64,000 nucleotides of DNA from Cellulomonas sp. SLBN-39 (GTDB lineage Bacteria; Actinomycetota; Actinomycetes; Actinomycetales; Cellulomonadaceae), in the NCBI RefSeq assembly GCF_006715865.1, contig NZ_VFOA01000001.1, positions 310,001 through 374,000 on the forward strand, in the 5' to 3' direction. Both the position numbers and the translations under genes were made by a program. Within the stretch, counting starts at the first letter, position 1. Each line of letters starts with the position of its first letter. Shown piece after piece: positions 52,391 through 62,287 of the stretch. Below the pieces are notes generated by a model. The model did no database searches and was not told the DNA's origin. It saw only the letters and a program-made list of their open reading frames with translations.

Positions 52391-53803
52391 TCAGGCGTCG
52401 CCGACGTCGAGGGCGAGGAGGTCGGCGAGCGTCTCGCGGCGCACGAGCACGCGCGACGCACCCGCGCGGACCGCCACGACCGGCGGCCGGGTCAGCAGGT
52501 TGTAGCCCGACGCCATCGACCGGCCGTACGCGCCCGTCGCCGCCACGGCGAGCAGGTCCCCGGCGCGCACGTCGCCCGGCAGCTGCACCTCGTGCACCAC
52601 CACGTCGCCGCTCTCGCAGTGCTTGCCGACCACACGGGCCAGCACCGGCGCCGCGTCGGACGCCCGGCCGACCAGCTCGGCGTGGTACCGCGCGCCGTAC
52701 AGCGCGGGACGGATGTTGTCGCTCATGCCGCCGTCGACCGAGACGTACGTGCGCACGCGCCCGTCGTCCAGCCGCACCGGCTTGACCGTGCCCACCGTGT
52801 AGAGCGTCAGCCCCGCGGGGCCGACGATCGCCCGGCCCGGCTCGACCGACAGGCGCGGCAGCGGGGTGCCGAGCGCGCGGCAGGCGTCCGCGACCGCGTG
52901 CACGACCTCCTTGGCCGCGCGGTCCGGGTCGAGCGCGACCTCGCCGGGCAGGTACGCGATGCCGTAGCCGCCGCCGAGGTCGACCTCCTCGACCAGCACC
53001 CCCGTGCGCGCGGCCAGCGCGGCGCGCAGCGCGAGGACCTTCTCGGCGGCCGCGCCGAACCCGGCCGGGTCGAGGATCTGCGAGCCGATGTGCGAGTGCA
53101 GGCCGAGCAGCCGCAGCTCGGGGCGCTCCAGCACGCGCAGCAGCGCCGTGACGGCAGGGCTGTCACCGCCGGCGGGCCCGGCGGCCAGCGAGAGCCCGAA
53201 CTTCTGGTCCTCGTGGGCGGTGGCGATGAACTCGTGCCCGCCCGCGTGCACGCCCGTCGTCAGCCGGACCATCACCGGGGCGGCGTCCGTGGGTGTCCCC
53301 GCGGCGCGGCGGGCGGCCACGAGGTCCGCGAGCCGGTCCACCTCGACGAGGGAGTCGACGATGATCCGCCCGACGCCCGCGTCCAGGGCCGCGTGCAGCT
53401 CGGCGTCGGACTTGTTGTTGCCGTGCAGGCCGATGTCGGCACCCGGCACGCCGCCCGCGAGGGCGACCGCGAGCTCGCCGCCGCTGGCCGTGTCGACGCG
53501 CAGCCCCTCCTCGTGCACCCAGCGGGCGACCGCGCGCGTGAGCAGCGCCTTGCCGGCGTAGTACACGTCGGCACCCGTGCCGACCTGCGCGCACGCGGCC
53601 TCGAAGGCCTCCCGGAAGGCCCGGGCCCGCGCGCGCAGGTCGGCCTCGTCGAGCACGTAGGCGGGCGTGCCGTGCTCCGCCGCGAGGGTGTGCACGTCGG
53701 CGCCCGCCACGCGGACGACGCCGTCCGCGCCGCGCACGACGCCGGTGGACCACGGCACCCCGGCCGGGACGCCCGCGGCGTGCCCGGCCGGCGCGTCGGT
53801 CAC
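52391..53803 (-). CDS. lysA: Diaminopimelate decarboxylase
   Basis: A protein of 470 residues. The GTG overlaps the argS stop (GTGA at 53800-53803). The PLP lysine is K85 in [24 protein letters not shown] and EPGRAIVG are substrate and cofactor motifs, and KHCESGDV supplies the partner cysteine. It makes lysine from meso-diaminopimelate. Confidence 0.97.
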   Translation of the reverse strand: MTDAPAGHAAGVPAGVPWSTGVVRGADGVVRVAGADVHTLAAEHGTPAYVLDEADLRARARAFREAFEAACAQVGTGADVYYAGKALLTRAVARWVHEEGLRVDTASGGELAVALAGGVPGADIGLHGNNKSDAELHAALDAGVGRIIVDSLVEVDRLADLVAARRAAGTPTDAAPVMVRLTTGVHAGGHEFIATAHEDQKFGLSLAAGPAGGDSPAVTALLRVLERPELRLLGLHSHIGSQILDPAGFGAAAEKVLALRAALAARTGVLVEEVDLGGGYGIAYLPGEVALDPDRAAKEVVHAVADACRALGTPLPRLSVEPGRAIVGPAGLTLYTVGTVKPVRLDDGRVRTYVSVDGGMSDNIRPALYGARYHAELVGRASDAAPVLARVVGKHCESGDVVVHEVQLPGDVRAGDLLAVAATGAYGRSMASGYNLLTRPPVVAVRAGASRVLVRRETLADLLALDVGDA

Positions 53804-55482
53804 TTGCGGTCGGGCGCCGTGACGCCCAGCAGGCCGAGCCCGTTGGCGAGCACCTGCCGCGTCGCGTCGTTGAGCCACAGGCGCGTGCGGTGCACGTCCG
53901 TGACCTCCTCGTCGCCGAACGGCATCACGCGGCGCTTCTGGTCGTACCACTTGTGGTACGCGCCGGCGAGGTCCTCGAGGTAGCGGGCCACGCGGTGCGG
54001 CTCGCGCAGGTCAGCCGCCTGGGCCACGACGCGCGGGAAGTCCGCGATGTGCCCGAGCAGCACGGCCTCCGACGGGTGGTCGAGCAGCGAGCCGTCGAAC
54101 CCGTCCTCGCGGTGCACGCCCGCCTCGCCCGCGTTGCGGGCCACCGACGCCGTGCGCGCGTGCGCGTACTGCACGTAGTGCACGGGGTTCTCGTTCGACG
54201 CCCGCGTCAGCAGGTCGAGGTCCAGGTCGATGGCCTGGTCGCTGGACGAGCGCGCGAGGGCGTACCGCGCGGCGTCGACGCCGATCGCGTCGACCAGGTC
54301 CACGATCGTCAGGACCGTCCCGGCGCGCTTCGACATCCGGACGGGCTGACCGTCCTTGAGGAGGTTGACCATCTGCCCGATGAGGAGCTCGAGGTTCACG
54401 TGCGGGGTGTCCCCGAACGCCGCGCAGACGGCCATCATGCGGCCCACGTACCCGTGGTGGTCCGAGCCGAGCATGATGACGACGCGGTCGAACCCGCGCT
54501 CGCGCTTGTCGAGGTAGTAGGCGATGTCGCCGGCGATGTACGCGGCCTGCCCGTCGGACTTGATGACGACGCGGTCCTTGTCGTCGCCGAAGTCCGTGGT
54601 CCGCAGCCACGTCGCCCCGTCGGCCTCGAACATGTGCCCGGACTCGCGCAGCCGGGCGACGGCGCGGTCCACGGCGCCGGACTCGTGCAGCGAGTCCTCG
54701 TGGAAGTACACGTCGAACTCGACGCCGAAGTCGCGCAGCGACGCCTTGATCTCGGCGAACATCAGGTCGACGCCCCGCACGCGGAACGCCTCGGTGGCCT
54801 CCGCCGTGCCCAGCGTGCGCGGGTCGGGCTCGCCCGCGGCGATCGCGTCGGCGACGACCTGCTCGGCGATCTCGGCGATGTACTCCCCGCCGTAGCCGTC
54901 CTCCGGGGCCTCCTGCCCGAGGGCGCGGGCCAGCAGCGAGCGCGCGAACCGGTCGATCTGCGCACCGTGGTCGTTGAAGTAGTACTCGCGCGTCACCTGC
55001 GCGCCGGACGCCTCGAGCACGCGGGCCAGGGAGTCCCCCACCGCGGCCCAGCGCACACCGCCGATGTGGATCGGCCCCGTCGGGTTCGCCGAGACGAACT
55101 CGAGGTTCACCTTGACCCCGGCGAACGTCTCGTTGCGGCCGTACGCCTCGCGCTGCTCGACGACCGTGCGGGCGAGCTCGCCCGCGGCCGACGCCTCGAG
55201 GCGGATGTTGAGGAACCCGGGACCGGCGACGTCGACAGCGGCGACGCCCGGGACGTCGGCGAGCCGGCGCGCGAGCTCCTCGGCGAAGGCGCGCGGGTTC
55301 GTGCCGGCCTTCTTGGCCAGCTGCATCGCCACGTTCGTCGCCCAGTCGCCGTGGTCGCGCTGGCGGGGTCGCTCGATGTGCACGCGGGCCGGGACGGCGG
55401 CCGGGTCGAGGGCGAACGTGCCGTCGTCGACGGCGTGCACGAGAGCGCCGCGCAGGGCGTCGGCGAGCTGGTCGGGAGTCAC
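53800..55482 (-). CDS. argS: Arginyl-tRNA synthetase
   Basis: A protein of 560 residues starting at GTG. The class I signature appears as [17 protein letters not shown] (HIGH region) and [10 protein letters not shown] (KMSKS region). The N-terminal additional domain and C-terminal anticodon domain are complete. argS-lysA is the standard actinobacterial pair. A tRNA-Arg gene lies about 1 kb away. Confidence 0.97.
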   Translation of the reverse strand: MTPDQLADALRGALVHAVDDGTFALDPAAVPARVHIERPRQRDHGDWATNVAMQLAKKAGTNPRAFAEELARRLADVPGVAAVDVAGPGFLNIRLEASAAGELARTVVEQREAYGRNETFAGVKVNLEFVSANPTGPIHIGGVRWAAVGDSLARVLEASGAQVTREYYFNDHGAQIDRFARSLLARALGQEAPEDGYGGEYIAEIAEQVVADAIAAGEPDPRTLGTAEATEAFRVRGVDLMFAEIKASLRDFGVEFDVYFHEDSLHESGAVDRAVARLRESGHMFEADGATWLRTTDFGDDKDRVVIKSDGQAAYIAGDIAYYLDKRERGFDRVVIMLGSDHHGYVGRMMAVCAAFGDTPHVNLELLIGQMVNLLKDGQPVRMSKRAGTVLTIVDLVDAIGVDAARYALARSSSDQAIDLDLDLLTRASNENPVHYVQYAHARTASVARNAGEAGVHREDGFDGSLLDHPSEAVLLGHIADFPRVVAQAADLREPHRVARYLEDLAGAYHKWYDQKRRVMPFGDEEVTDVHRTRLWLNDATRQVLANGLGLLGVTAPDRK

Positions 55483-55697
55483 CGGGCGATCGTACCGAGC
55501 GCGACCGCCCCCTCCGGGCGCCGCCCACGGTCCGGTCGGGCGACGCGCCGCGCCCGACAGGCGTCCAGGTCTGGCACGGAGGGCGTCGGTACGTGTTGAC
55601 TGCACCGGACGCGCACCGCGCGGCGGGCGACGACGCCGGCCACGGGCCCGCGCCCCGCCCGCCCACCCCCGCAGCACGTCCAGGAGGACCGCACCCG

Positions 55698-56348
55698 ATG
55701 GCGAGACGTACCGGCCTGATCGACGTCGCCGTCGAGGCGCTGCGCGCGCGCATCTCGTCCGGGGAGTGGCCCGTCGGCTCGCGCATCCCGCCCGAGCCCG
55801 CGCTGGTCGAGCTGCTGGGCGTCGGCCGCAACACCGTCCGCGAGGCCGTGCAGTCGCTCGTGCACGCCGGGCTGCTGGAGCGCCGCCAGGGCTCGGGCAC
55901 GTACGTGCTGTCCGCGTCCGAGATGGCCGTGTCCATGGGTCGGCAGATCGCCGACGCCCGCCAGCGCGACGTCGTCGAGGTGCGCCGGGCCCTGGAGATG
56001 GAGGCCGCCCGGCTCGCCGCGCGGCGGCGCACGTCGACCGACGTCGCCGAGCTGCTCGCGCACCGCGACGCCCGCGCCGAGGCGTACCGCCGCAACGACC
56101 TGGACGCCATGGTCAGCACCGACCTGACCCTGCACCGGGCCGTCGTGCGGACGGCCGCCAACCCTGTGCTGGCGTCGATGTACGAGAACCTGCTCGACGC
56201 GATCGGGGAGAACATCCGCTTCAACTTCGTCACGGACGTGCACGCGCACGACCAGCACGACGGGCTCGTCGACGCGATCGTCTCGGGCGACGCCCGGCGC
56301 GCGGCGGAGGAGACGAGCCTGTACCTGTCGGCGCTCCTCGACGACTGA
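55698..56348 (+). CDS. FadR-type GntR-family regulator
   Basis: A protein of 216 residues. The ATG at 55698 follows GGAGGA. The winged helix shows [18 protein letters not shown] and [20 protein letters not shown]. The FCD effector domain has [13 protein letters not shown] and the metal-type histidines in LTLHRAVV and [12 protein letters not shown]. It is divergent from argS. Its target and ligand are not visible. Confidence 0.9.
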   Translation: MARRTGLIDVAVEALRARISSGEWPVGSRIPPEPALVELLGVGRNTVREAVQSLVHAGLLERRQGSGTYVLSASEMAVSMGRQIADARQRDVVEVRRALEMEAARLAARRRTSTDVAELLAHRDARAEAYRRNDLDAMVSTDLTLHRAVVRTAANPVLASMYENLLDAIGENIRFNFVTDVHAHDQHDGLVDAIVSGDARRAAEETSLYLSALLDD

Positions 56349-56448
56349 GGACCGGCGCCGCGCCACGACGCACCGCGCGTCCGTGGGCCGAGGCGTCACC
56401 CGCCCGCGGGCTGGTAGTCTCGGGCATCGCGTCCCCCGGGACGCCCGC

Positions 56449-56524
56449 GCGCCCGTAGCTCAGCGGATAGAGCGTCTGCCTCCGGAGCAGAAGGTCGAAG
56501 GTTCGAATCCTTTCGGGCGCACCA
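56449..56524 (+). tRNA. tRNA-Arg (anticodon CCG)
   Basis: The acceptor arms GCGCCCG and CGGGCGC pair fully. The D-arm is GCTC...GAGC, the anticodon arm TCTGC-CTCCGGA-GCAGA gives anticodon CCG (reads CGG), and the T-loop is TTCGAAT. The discriminator A (56521) is followed by an encoded CCA end. It lies near argS. Confidence 0.95.
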
Positions 56525-56536
56525 GTCGAACGGCCC

Positions 56537-56566
56537 ACGGCCCGGTCCCTCAGGGGACCGGGCCGT
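56537..56566 (+). terminator. Hairpin terminator after tRNA-Arg
   Basis: A perfect 13-bp stem ACGGCCCGGTCCC with loop TCAG lies 12 bases after the tRNA 3' end. Confidence 0.75.
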
Positions 56567-56753
56567 CGTCGTTCCCGCCGCGTCGACGGTCCACGACCGG
56601 TCGCGGACGCCGCAGCGGGCGGCGGCAGCCGGTCCGGCCGCCCGTGAGAATCGTTTCATCCAGGCCCCACACCCCCCGCCGGGTGGCTAGCGTGCCCAGC
56701 GCGCCCGACCGTCCCGGGACGCACGTCCGCTGCCGCACGTCGTCAGGAGCGCC

Positions 56754-58160
56754 ATGCCCTCCCCCACCCCTGCCACCCACCGACCACGCCGGGCCCGCAC
56801 CGCGCGCCTCGCCGCCGGTGCCGCCGCCGTCGCGCTGCTCGCCGGCGCGCTCGTCGCGTCCCCGGCCGGGCCCGCCCAGGCCGCCGGGTGCACGGCCACC
56901 TACACCGTCGCCGCGTCGTGGGGCTCCGGCTTCACGGGCAACCTCGCGTTCACGGTGGACGCCCCCGTCGACGGGTGGGAGGTGAGCTGGGACTTCGCGG
57001 CCGGTGAGTACCTGCTGCAGGGCTGGCACGCCGACACCACCACGACCGGCACCACGGTCACCGCGCGCAACCCCGCCTGGAAGCGGACGCTCGCGCGGGG
57101 CGAGACCTGGACGGTCGGGTTCAACGCGACGCACACGGGCCGCACCCCGGTGCCGAGCGCCGTGCGGGTCAACGGGGTGGCGTGCACGCTGCCCGGCGCG
57201 TCGTCGCCGACCGCGACGCCCACGGCGTCCGCCACGCCCACGCCGTCCGCCACGCCCACGCGCACGGCGACCCCCACGCCGACACCCACCCCCACCCGGA
57301 CCGCGACACCGACGCCGACACCCACGCGGACCGCTGCGCCGACCCCCACGCCGACGCCGACGCGCACGCCGACGCCCACCCCCACGCCGAGCGCGACCCC
57401 GGCACCGGCCGTGTGGAACCCGCCGGCCTCGTTGGCGCCCGCGCTCGCCGAGGTCTGGGCCCACCAGGAGCAGACCTACAACAACGGCAACCTCTACGCC
57501 TTCAGGAACTACGGCTGGGACCAGGTGATCGCCAACGGCGGCTACCTCAACGTCTGCGTCCGCTGGGACTCGACGAAGCCGGTGAGCGCGGCGCTGCGCG
57601 ACAAGATCGAGCGGGTCTACGCCGAGCAGTACCAGGCCTGGTTCGACCACCTCCTGAACGCCGACGGCTCGACGTGGAACAGCTGGCCGTACCGCGAGGT
57701 CGACGTCAAGGTCGTCGGCTGGGCGGTGCGCGACCGGTCGCTGCTGCAGTGGGACGACGCGGCGATGCCGGTGTACGTGGGCGACATCCGTGAGGACGCC
57801 CCGCAGTGCCCCGAGGACCTCGGGCGGTTCTTCCACCAGGACGGCCGGTACCCGGGCGGCGAGGAGCTGCACTACGACCAGTCGCTGTGGCTGACCGACG
57901 GGTTCGGCGGCGGCGCCGGCGGCGACTGGGGCCAGCGGATGGGCACCGAGTACTTCCTCGGGGCGATCGACAGCCCGTCGATCACGATCCTGCAGCACGA
58001 GATGGGTCACACGTTCGGGCTGGACGACTTCTACGACTGGACGCCGACGGGGGTCTCGAAGTTCGTCATGCGCGCCGGGTCGTCGGCGTCGATCACGGAG
58101 TTCGACGGCTGGATGCTGCGCGACTGGTGGCGCCACCTCAAGCCCCGCTACGGCCTGTGA
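56754..58160 (+). CDS. Secreted CBM2 protein fused to a metzincin-like metallopeptidase domain
   Basis: A protein of 468 residues. Signal peptide about 1-43. A family 2 carbohydrate-binding module (about 44-145) is bounded by cysteines in GCTATYTV and GVACTLPG, with exposed tryptophans as in cellulose binders. A Pro/Thr linker (about 150-217) follows. The C-terminal domain has [11 protein letters not shown] (H415, E416, H419, G422, D425), the metzincin zinc motif with Asp as third ligand as in snapalysin, and a Met-turn FVMRAG (M439). The role may be proteolysis at the cellulose surface. The catalytic domain is otherwise not recognised. Confidence 0.85.
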   Translation: MPSPTPATHRPRRARTARLAAGAAAVALLAGALVASPAGPAQAAGCTATYTVAASWGSGFTGNLAFTVDAPVDGWEVSWDFAAGEYLLQGWHADTTTTGTTVTARNPAWKRTLARGETWTVGFNATHTGRTPVPSAVRVNGVACTLPGASSPTATPTASATPTPSATPTRTATPTPTPTPTRTATPTPTPTRTAAPTPTPTPTRTPTPTPTPSATPAPAVWNPPASLAPALAEVWAHQEQTYNNGNLYAFRNYGWDQVIANGGYLNVCVRWDSTKPVSAALRDKIERVYAEQYQAWFDHLLNADGSTWNSWPYREVDVKVVGWAVRDRSLLQWDDAAMPVYVGDIREDAPQCPEDLGRFFHQDGRYPGGEELHYDQSLWLTDGFGGGAGGDWGQRMGTEYFLGAIDSPSITILQHEMGHTFGLDDFYDWTPTGVSKFVMRAGSSASITEFDGWMLRDWWRHLKPRYGL

Positions 58161-58180
58161 CCTGACCCGGCCGGACCACC

Positions 58181-58221
58181 CGACGGGCCGCCCCGCGCAC
58201 CTCGCGCAGGGCGGCCCGTCG
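58181..58221 (+). terminator. Hairpin terminator after the CBM2 gene
   Basis: CGACGGGCCGCCC at 58181 pairs perfectly with its complement at 58209 around a 15-base loop. It lies 20 bases after the stop and is followed by a C/T-rich tract. Confidence 0.72.
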
Positions 58222-58263
58222 CCGTCCCCCCTGCCCCTTGCCCCCCTGCCCCCTGCCCCGCCC

Positions 58264-58349
58264 GACCCCGTCATGCCTGGCGACCCTCGCGCGCCGAGCC
58301 CGTCATCGGTGCCGGCGCCCCGCGCGGTCGCGTCGCCGATGACGGGGTC
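58264..58349 (+). repeat. Two left arms competing for one right arm
   Basis: GACCCCGTCAT (58264-58274) and CCCGTCATCGG (58299-58309) share CCCGTCAT. The right arm at 58336-58349 can pair with either one over 11 bases. The two hairpins exclude each other. Confidence 0.6.
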
Positions 58350-58473
58350 GGCGGGGAAGGCCCCGGGGGCGACGCGGGGCGGGGGGCCGGGGACGGTGGA
58401 GTAGGACGGACGTCCCGCTGCGGGCCCCGCGGGGGGCGCCGGGAGACCCCCGTCACAGCCCTCAGGACTTTCA

Positions 58474-58489
58474 TCCCACGTTTCTGGGA
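58474..58489. promoter_or_regulatory. Inverted repeat at the adhE promoter
   Basis: TCCCA-N6-TGGGA lies just upstream of a candidate -10 for adhE. It does not resemble a Rex box. It may bind a regulator that responds to redox or carbon source (inference). Confidence 0.35.
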
Positions 58490-58567
58490 CCCCCTGTTCC
58501 TAGCGTCGGTACCAGCGACGGACGACTCCAGCGTCCGCCCCCCACCACCGCTACCAGGGGAGTCCTC

Positions 58568-61309
58568 GTGACCGAGACCACCAGCAAGAAGAGCCCCCGC
58601 GCGAAGGCGGCACCTGCCGCGCAGGAGGCTCCCGCCGGCACCGCGCTGGGCGTGGCAGAGCCCGACGCCGTCGCGGCCGCCATCGACCAGCTCGTCGCCA
58701 ACGCCACCAAGGCGCTCGCCGAGTTCGAGAAGATGACGCAGGACGACGTCGACCGCTTCGTCAAGAAGGGTGCGGTTGCCGCCCTCGACCAGCACGGTCA
58801 GCTCGCCAAGCTCGCGGTCGAGGAGACCGGCCGCGGCGTCTTCGAGGACAAGGCCGTCAAGAACATCTTCGCGTGCGAGCACGTGACGAACTCGATGGCG
58901 AACCTCAAGACCGTGGGCGTGGTCAACGTCGACGAGATCAACGGCATCACCGAGATCGCCGAGCCCGTCGGCGTCATCGCGGGCATCACCCCGGTGACCA
59001 ACCCGACGTCGACCGCGATCTTCAAGTCGCTCATCTCGCTCAAGACGCGCAACCCGATCATCTTCGCGTTCCACCCGAGCGCGCAGCAGTCGTCGATCGC
59101 CGCGGCCCGCGTGGTCCGCGACGCGGCCGTGGCGGCCGGTGCGCCCGAGCACTGCGTGCAGTGGGTCGAGGCCCCGTCGCTGGCCGCCACGAGCGCCCTC
59201 ATGAACCACCCCGGCGTCGCGACCATCCTCGCCACCGGCGGCAACGCGATGGTCAAGGCCGCGTACTCCTGCGGGAAGCCGGCGCTCGGCGTCGGTGCGG
59301 GCAACGTCCCGGCGTACGTCGAGAAGACCGCCAAGCTCGCCCGGGCGATCAACGACATCGTCCTGTCGAAGGCCTTCGACAACGGCGTCATCTGCGCCTC
59401 GGAGCAGGCCGCGATCCTCGACACCGAGATCTACGACGCCGCGATGGCCGAGTTCACCAAGCTGCACGCCTACCGCACCACCCCCGCGGAGAAGGCCCAG
59501 CTCGAGCAGTTCATCTTCGGCGTCGAGGCCGGCGGCGAGAACTGCGCCGGTGCCAAGCTCAACCCCGCCGTCGTCGGCAAGTCGCCGGTGTGGATCGCCC
59601 AGCAGGCCGGCTTCACGGTCCCCGCGGACACCTCGATCATCCTCGCCGAGGTCTCCGAGGTCGGCCCGTCCGAGCCGCTGACCCGCGAGAAGCTCTGCCC
59701 CGTCCTGGCGGTGCTGCGCGCCACCTCGACCGAGGAGGGCATGTCCCTGGCCGAGCAGATGGTGGAGTTCGACGGCCTGGGCCACTCGGCCGCCATCCAC
59801 ACGCAGGACGAGGCGCTGACCGTCGAGTACGGCAAGCGCGTCAAGGCGATCCGCGTGATCTGCAACGCGCCCTCGTCGCTCGGCGGCATCGGCGACATCT
59901 ACAACGCGTTCATCCCGTCGCTGACGCTGGGCTGCGGCTCCTACGGCCACAACTCCGTGTCGAACAACGTCTCGGCGATCAACCTCGTCAACATCAAGCG
60001 CGTGGGCCGGAGGAACAACAACTTGCAGTGGTTCAAGGTCCCCGCCAAGACGTACTTCGAGCCGAACGCGATCCGCTACCTCGCGGACATGCCCGACGTC
60101 GAGCGGGTCACGATCGTCACCGACGCCACGATGACCACCCTCGGCTTCGTCGACAAGGTCATCGACGTGCTCAACCGCCGCGGCAACCGCGTCGCGCTGC
60201 AGATCATCGACCAGGTCGAGCCCGAGCCCTCGGTCAAGACCGTCCAGGCCGGTGCCGCGCAGATGCGCCACTTCCGCCCCGACACGATCATCGCGCTCGG
60301 CGGCGGCTCGCCGATGGACGCCGCGAAGGTCATGTGGCTGCTGTACGAGCACCCCGAGATCGTCTTCTCGGACCTCAAGCAGAAGTTCTTCGACGTGCGC
60401 AAGCGTGCGTTCAAGTTCCCGACGCTGGGCGACCTGGCCAAGCTCGTGTGCATCCCGACCACCTCGGGCACCGGCGCCGAGGTCACGCCGTTCGCGGTCA
60501 TCTCGGACCCCGACGCGGGCAAGAAGTACCCGCTGGCGGACTACGCGCTGACCCCGACCGTCGCGATCATCGACCCGGTCCTGACGTCCAAGATGCCGCG
60601 GTCGCTGGCCGCCGACTCGGGCTTCGACGCCCTGACGCACGCCACCGAGGCGTTCGTGTCGGTCTACGCCAACGACTTCACCGACGGCATGGCGCTGCAG
60701 GCCATCCGCCTGATCTTCGACAACCTGTCGCAGTCGGTGAACGGCGAGCCCACGGACCCGGCGACCAAGGACGCCCGCGAGAAGATGCACAACGCGGGAA
60801 CGATCGCCGGCATGGCCTTCGGGAACGCGTTCCTGGGCATCGTGCACGCGATGGCGCACGTCATCGGCTCCACGTACCACCTGGTGCACGGCCGCACGAA
60901 CGCCACCCTGCTCCCGCACGTGATCCGCTACAACGGCACCGTCCCGACCAAGCTCACGAGCTGGCCGAAGTACGAGTCCTACGTGGCTCCCGAGCGGTTC
61001 CAGCAGATCGCGCAGATGCTCGGCCTGCCGGCGGCCACCCCCGCCGAGGGCGTCGAGTCCTACGCGCAGGCCGTGGAGTCGCTGCGGGCGAAGGTCGGCA
61101 TCCCGTCGTCCTTCCAGGCGCAGGGCGTCGCCGAGCAGGAGTTCATGGCGCGCCTCGACGAGGTCGCCATGGGCGCCTACGAGGACCAGTGCGCACCGGC
61201 GAACCCGCGCATGCCGATGATCGCCGACATGAAGGACCTCATGACCGCGGCCTACTACGGAACGTCGCTGGAGGACGTCCGGGGCCGCCGCGAGCAGACG
61301 GAGGGCTGA
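58568..61309 (+). CDS. adhE: Bifunctional aldehyde/alcohol dehydrogenase
   Basis: A protein of 913 residues starting at GTG. The N-terminal acetaldehyde dehydrogenase has GITPVTNPTSTAIFKSL and the catalytic cysteine in NGVICASEQ. The linker leads to an iron-type alcohol dehydrogenase with GGGSPMDAAK, TTSGTGAEVTPFAV, DALTHATEAF and HAMAHVIGS. It reduces acetyl-CoA to ethanol in two steps and forms filaments (spirosomes) in other bacteria. An Ala/Lys-rich stretch of about 30 residues extends the N-terminus. It points to fermentative growth when oxygen is low. Confidence 0.97.
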   Translation: MTETTSKKSPRAKAAPAAQEAPAGTALGVAEPDAVAAAIDQLVANATKALAEFEKMTQDDVDRFVKKGAVAALDQHGQLAKLAVEETGRGVFEDKAVKNIFACEHVTNSMANLKTVGVVNVDEINGITEIAEPVGVIAGITPVTNPTSTAIFKSLISLKTRNPIIFAFHPSAQQSSIAAARVVRDAAVAAGAPEHCVQWVEAPSLAATSALMNHPGVATILATGGNAMVKAAYSCGKPALGVGAGNVPAYVEKTAKLARAINDIVLSKAFDNGVICASEQAAILDTEIYDAAMAEFTKLHAYRTTPAEKAQLEQFIFGVEAGGENCAGAKLNPAVVGKSPVWIAQQAGFTVPADTSIILAEVSEVGPSEPLTREKLCPVLAVLRATSTEEGMSLAEQMVEFDGLGHSAAIHTQDEALTVEYGKRVKAIRVICNAPSSLGGIGDIYNAFIPSLTLGCGSYGHNSVSNNVSAINLVNIKRVGRRNNNLQWFKVPAKTYFEPNAIRYLADMPDVERVTIVTDATMTTLGFVDKVIDVLNRRGNRVALQIIDQVEPEPSVKTVQAGAAQMRHFRPDTIIALGGGSPMDAAKVMWLLYEHPEIVFSDLKQKFFDVRKRAFKFPTLGDLAKLVCIPTTSGTGAEVTPFAVISDPDAGKKYPLADYALTPTVAIIDPVLTSKMPRSLAADSGFDALTHATEAFVSVYANDFTDGMALQAIRLIFDNLSQSVNGEPTDPATKDAREKMHNAGTIAGMAFGNAFLGIVHAMAHVIGSTYHLVHGRTNATLLPHVIRYNGTVPTKLTSWPKYESYVAPERFQQIAQMLGLPAATPAEGVESYAQAVESLRAKVGIPSSFQAQGVAEQEFMARLDEVAMGAYEDQCAPANPRMPMIADMKDLMTAAYYGTSLEDVRGRREQTEG

Positions 61310-61372
61310 CCGACTCCCCGACGGTCGCCCGGCTCCGCCCCACGGAGCGCTGGAAGCCGTCCTGCTCGCAGA

Positions 61373-61411
61373 CGACGCCCCCGCCCGGCCCGCCACCGGG
61401 CGGGGGCGTCG
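61373..61411 (+). terminator. First of two tandem hairpins after adhE
   Basis: A perfect 16-bp stem CGACGCCCCCGCCCGG with a 7-base loop, about 64 bases after the adhE stop. Confidence 0.72.
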
Positions 61412-61417
61412 CCCGTC

Positions 61418-61452
61418 TCGCCCCCGCCCGGTCCTGGACCGGGCGGGGGCGA
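61418..61452 (+). terminator. Second of two tandem hairpins after adhE
   Basis: TCGCCCCCGCCCGGTCC and its complement form an almost uninterrupted palindrome centred on one T. It shares the core GCCCCCGCCCGG with the first hairpin. Confidence 0.68.
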
Positions 61453-61599
61453 CGTGCGTCCCACCCCTGCGACCTGGGCAGATGAGAGCTCGATGAGCCG
61501 CTCGGGCGACCTGGACGAGCGCACGGCAGACTGGGCGCCCGACGCGCCGACCGGCGCGCACCCGTCCCCGCACGACGGGGCGACGACCAGGAGGACCTC

Positions 61600-62166
61600 G
61601 TGGCCGCCACCGCAGCACCCGTGACGCACCCCCGTTCCCGCGCCGCCCGCACCCGCCCCGCACGCACCCTCGGTGCCGCCGCCGCGACGGCCGCCCTGCT
61701 CGTCGGCCTGACCGCGTGCACCGACGGCGACGTGCAGCAGGCCGCCGACGAGGTCGCCTCCGCCGCGCAGGGCGCCGCCGACGAGCTCACGGAGGCCGGC
61801 GACGCGATCCAGGGCGCGCTCGCCGACGCCGACGCCCGCGCCCAGGCCGCCGGCGACCTCGTGGCCGACGCCCGCGCCCAGCTCGAGTCGCTCGACGCGG
61901 ACGCCCGCGCGCAGGTCGACGAGGCCCTCACCTCGTCCGAGCAGGCCGTCGACGAGGCGACCGCGGCGCTCGAGCAGGTCCGTGACCAGGGCGCCGCGGC
62001 GTCGCAGGAGGCGATCGCCGAGGCGCAGCAGAAGGTCGCGGACGCCGAGGCCGAGCTGGAGTCCGCGCAGGCCGCCGCCGGCTCGGAGGCCGGGGGCGCG
62101 CTGACGTCGCTCGGCGAGGAGCTCGCGGGCCTCGGGGCCGACCTGGAGCAGGCCGCCCAGGGCTGA
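61600..62166 (+). CDS. Helical lipoprotein of unknown function
   Basis: A protein of 188 residues. The GTG at 61600 follows GGAGGACCTC. The signal has lipobox GLTACTD with C40. The mature part is Ala/Asp/Glu-rich and fully helical in appearance (VDEATAALEQVRDQGAAASQ), like a coiled-coil spacer. I do not recognise a family. It has its own hairpin downstream. Confidence 0.75.
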   Translation: MAATAAPVTHPRSRAARTRPARTLGAAAATAALLVGLTACTDGDVQQAADEVASAAQGAADELTEAGDAIQGALADADARAQAAGDLVADARAQLESLDADARAQVDEALTSSEQAVDEATAALEQVRDQGAAASQEAIAEAQQKVADAEAELESAQAAAGSEAGGALTSLGEELAGLGADLEQAAQG

Positions 62167-62170
62167 CCGC

Positions 62171-62208
62171 CTGCCCGGGCCCGCCCCGACCCGGGCGCAC
62201 CCGGGCAG
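62171..62208 (+). terminator. Hairpin after the helical lipoprotein gene
   Basis: CTGCCCGGG at 62171 pairs with its complement at 62200, four bases after the stop. Confidence 0.55.
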
Positions 62209-62287
62209 GGTCGGGCGTCCGGGTGAACTTGGACGTCCACCCCGCCGCGTCGGTGCGTTCGGCGCCGGAGCTGCCGATCTTCGGGGT

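Larger units (their letters stand above)
56349..56753. other. Spacer holding tRNA-Arg, its terminator and a possible promoter
   Basis: Apart from the tRNA gene and its hairpin, this region holds a possible -10 (TAGCGT, 56688-56693) for the CBM2 gene and its GTCAGGAG ribosome site. I see no other gene. Confidence 0.5.
58161..58567 (+). promoter_or_regulatory. Structured leader region upstream of adhE
   Basis: This 407-base gap contains the terminator of the CBM2 gene (58181-58221), a pyrimidine-rich tract near 58222-58262 and two competing inverted repeats. Closer to adhE lie TCCCA-N6-TGGGA (58474-58489) and a possible -10, TAGCGT (58501-58506). No coding frame is evident. Confidence 0.5.

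Noticed and set aside
57200..57410. Short tandem repeats that could look like a CRISPR array or minisatellite
   Set aside because: They are in frame and encode the Pro/Thr linker between the CBM2 and metalloprotease-like domains. There are no constant repeats with unique spacers.
58271..61663. 1130-codon open frame antisense to adhE
   Set aside because: AdhE on the plus strand is complete with all motifs. The antisense translation is repetitive and has no recognisable domain, as expected from third-position GC bias.
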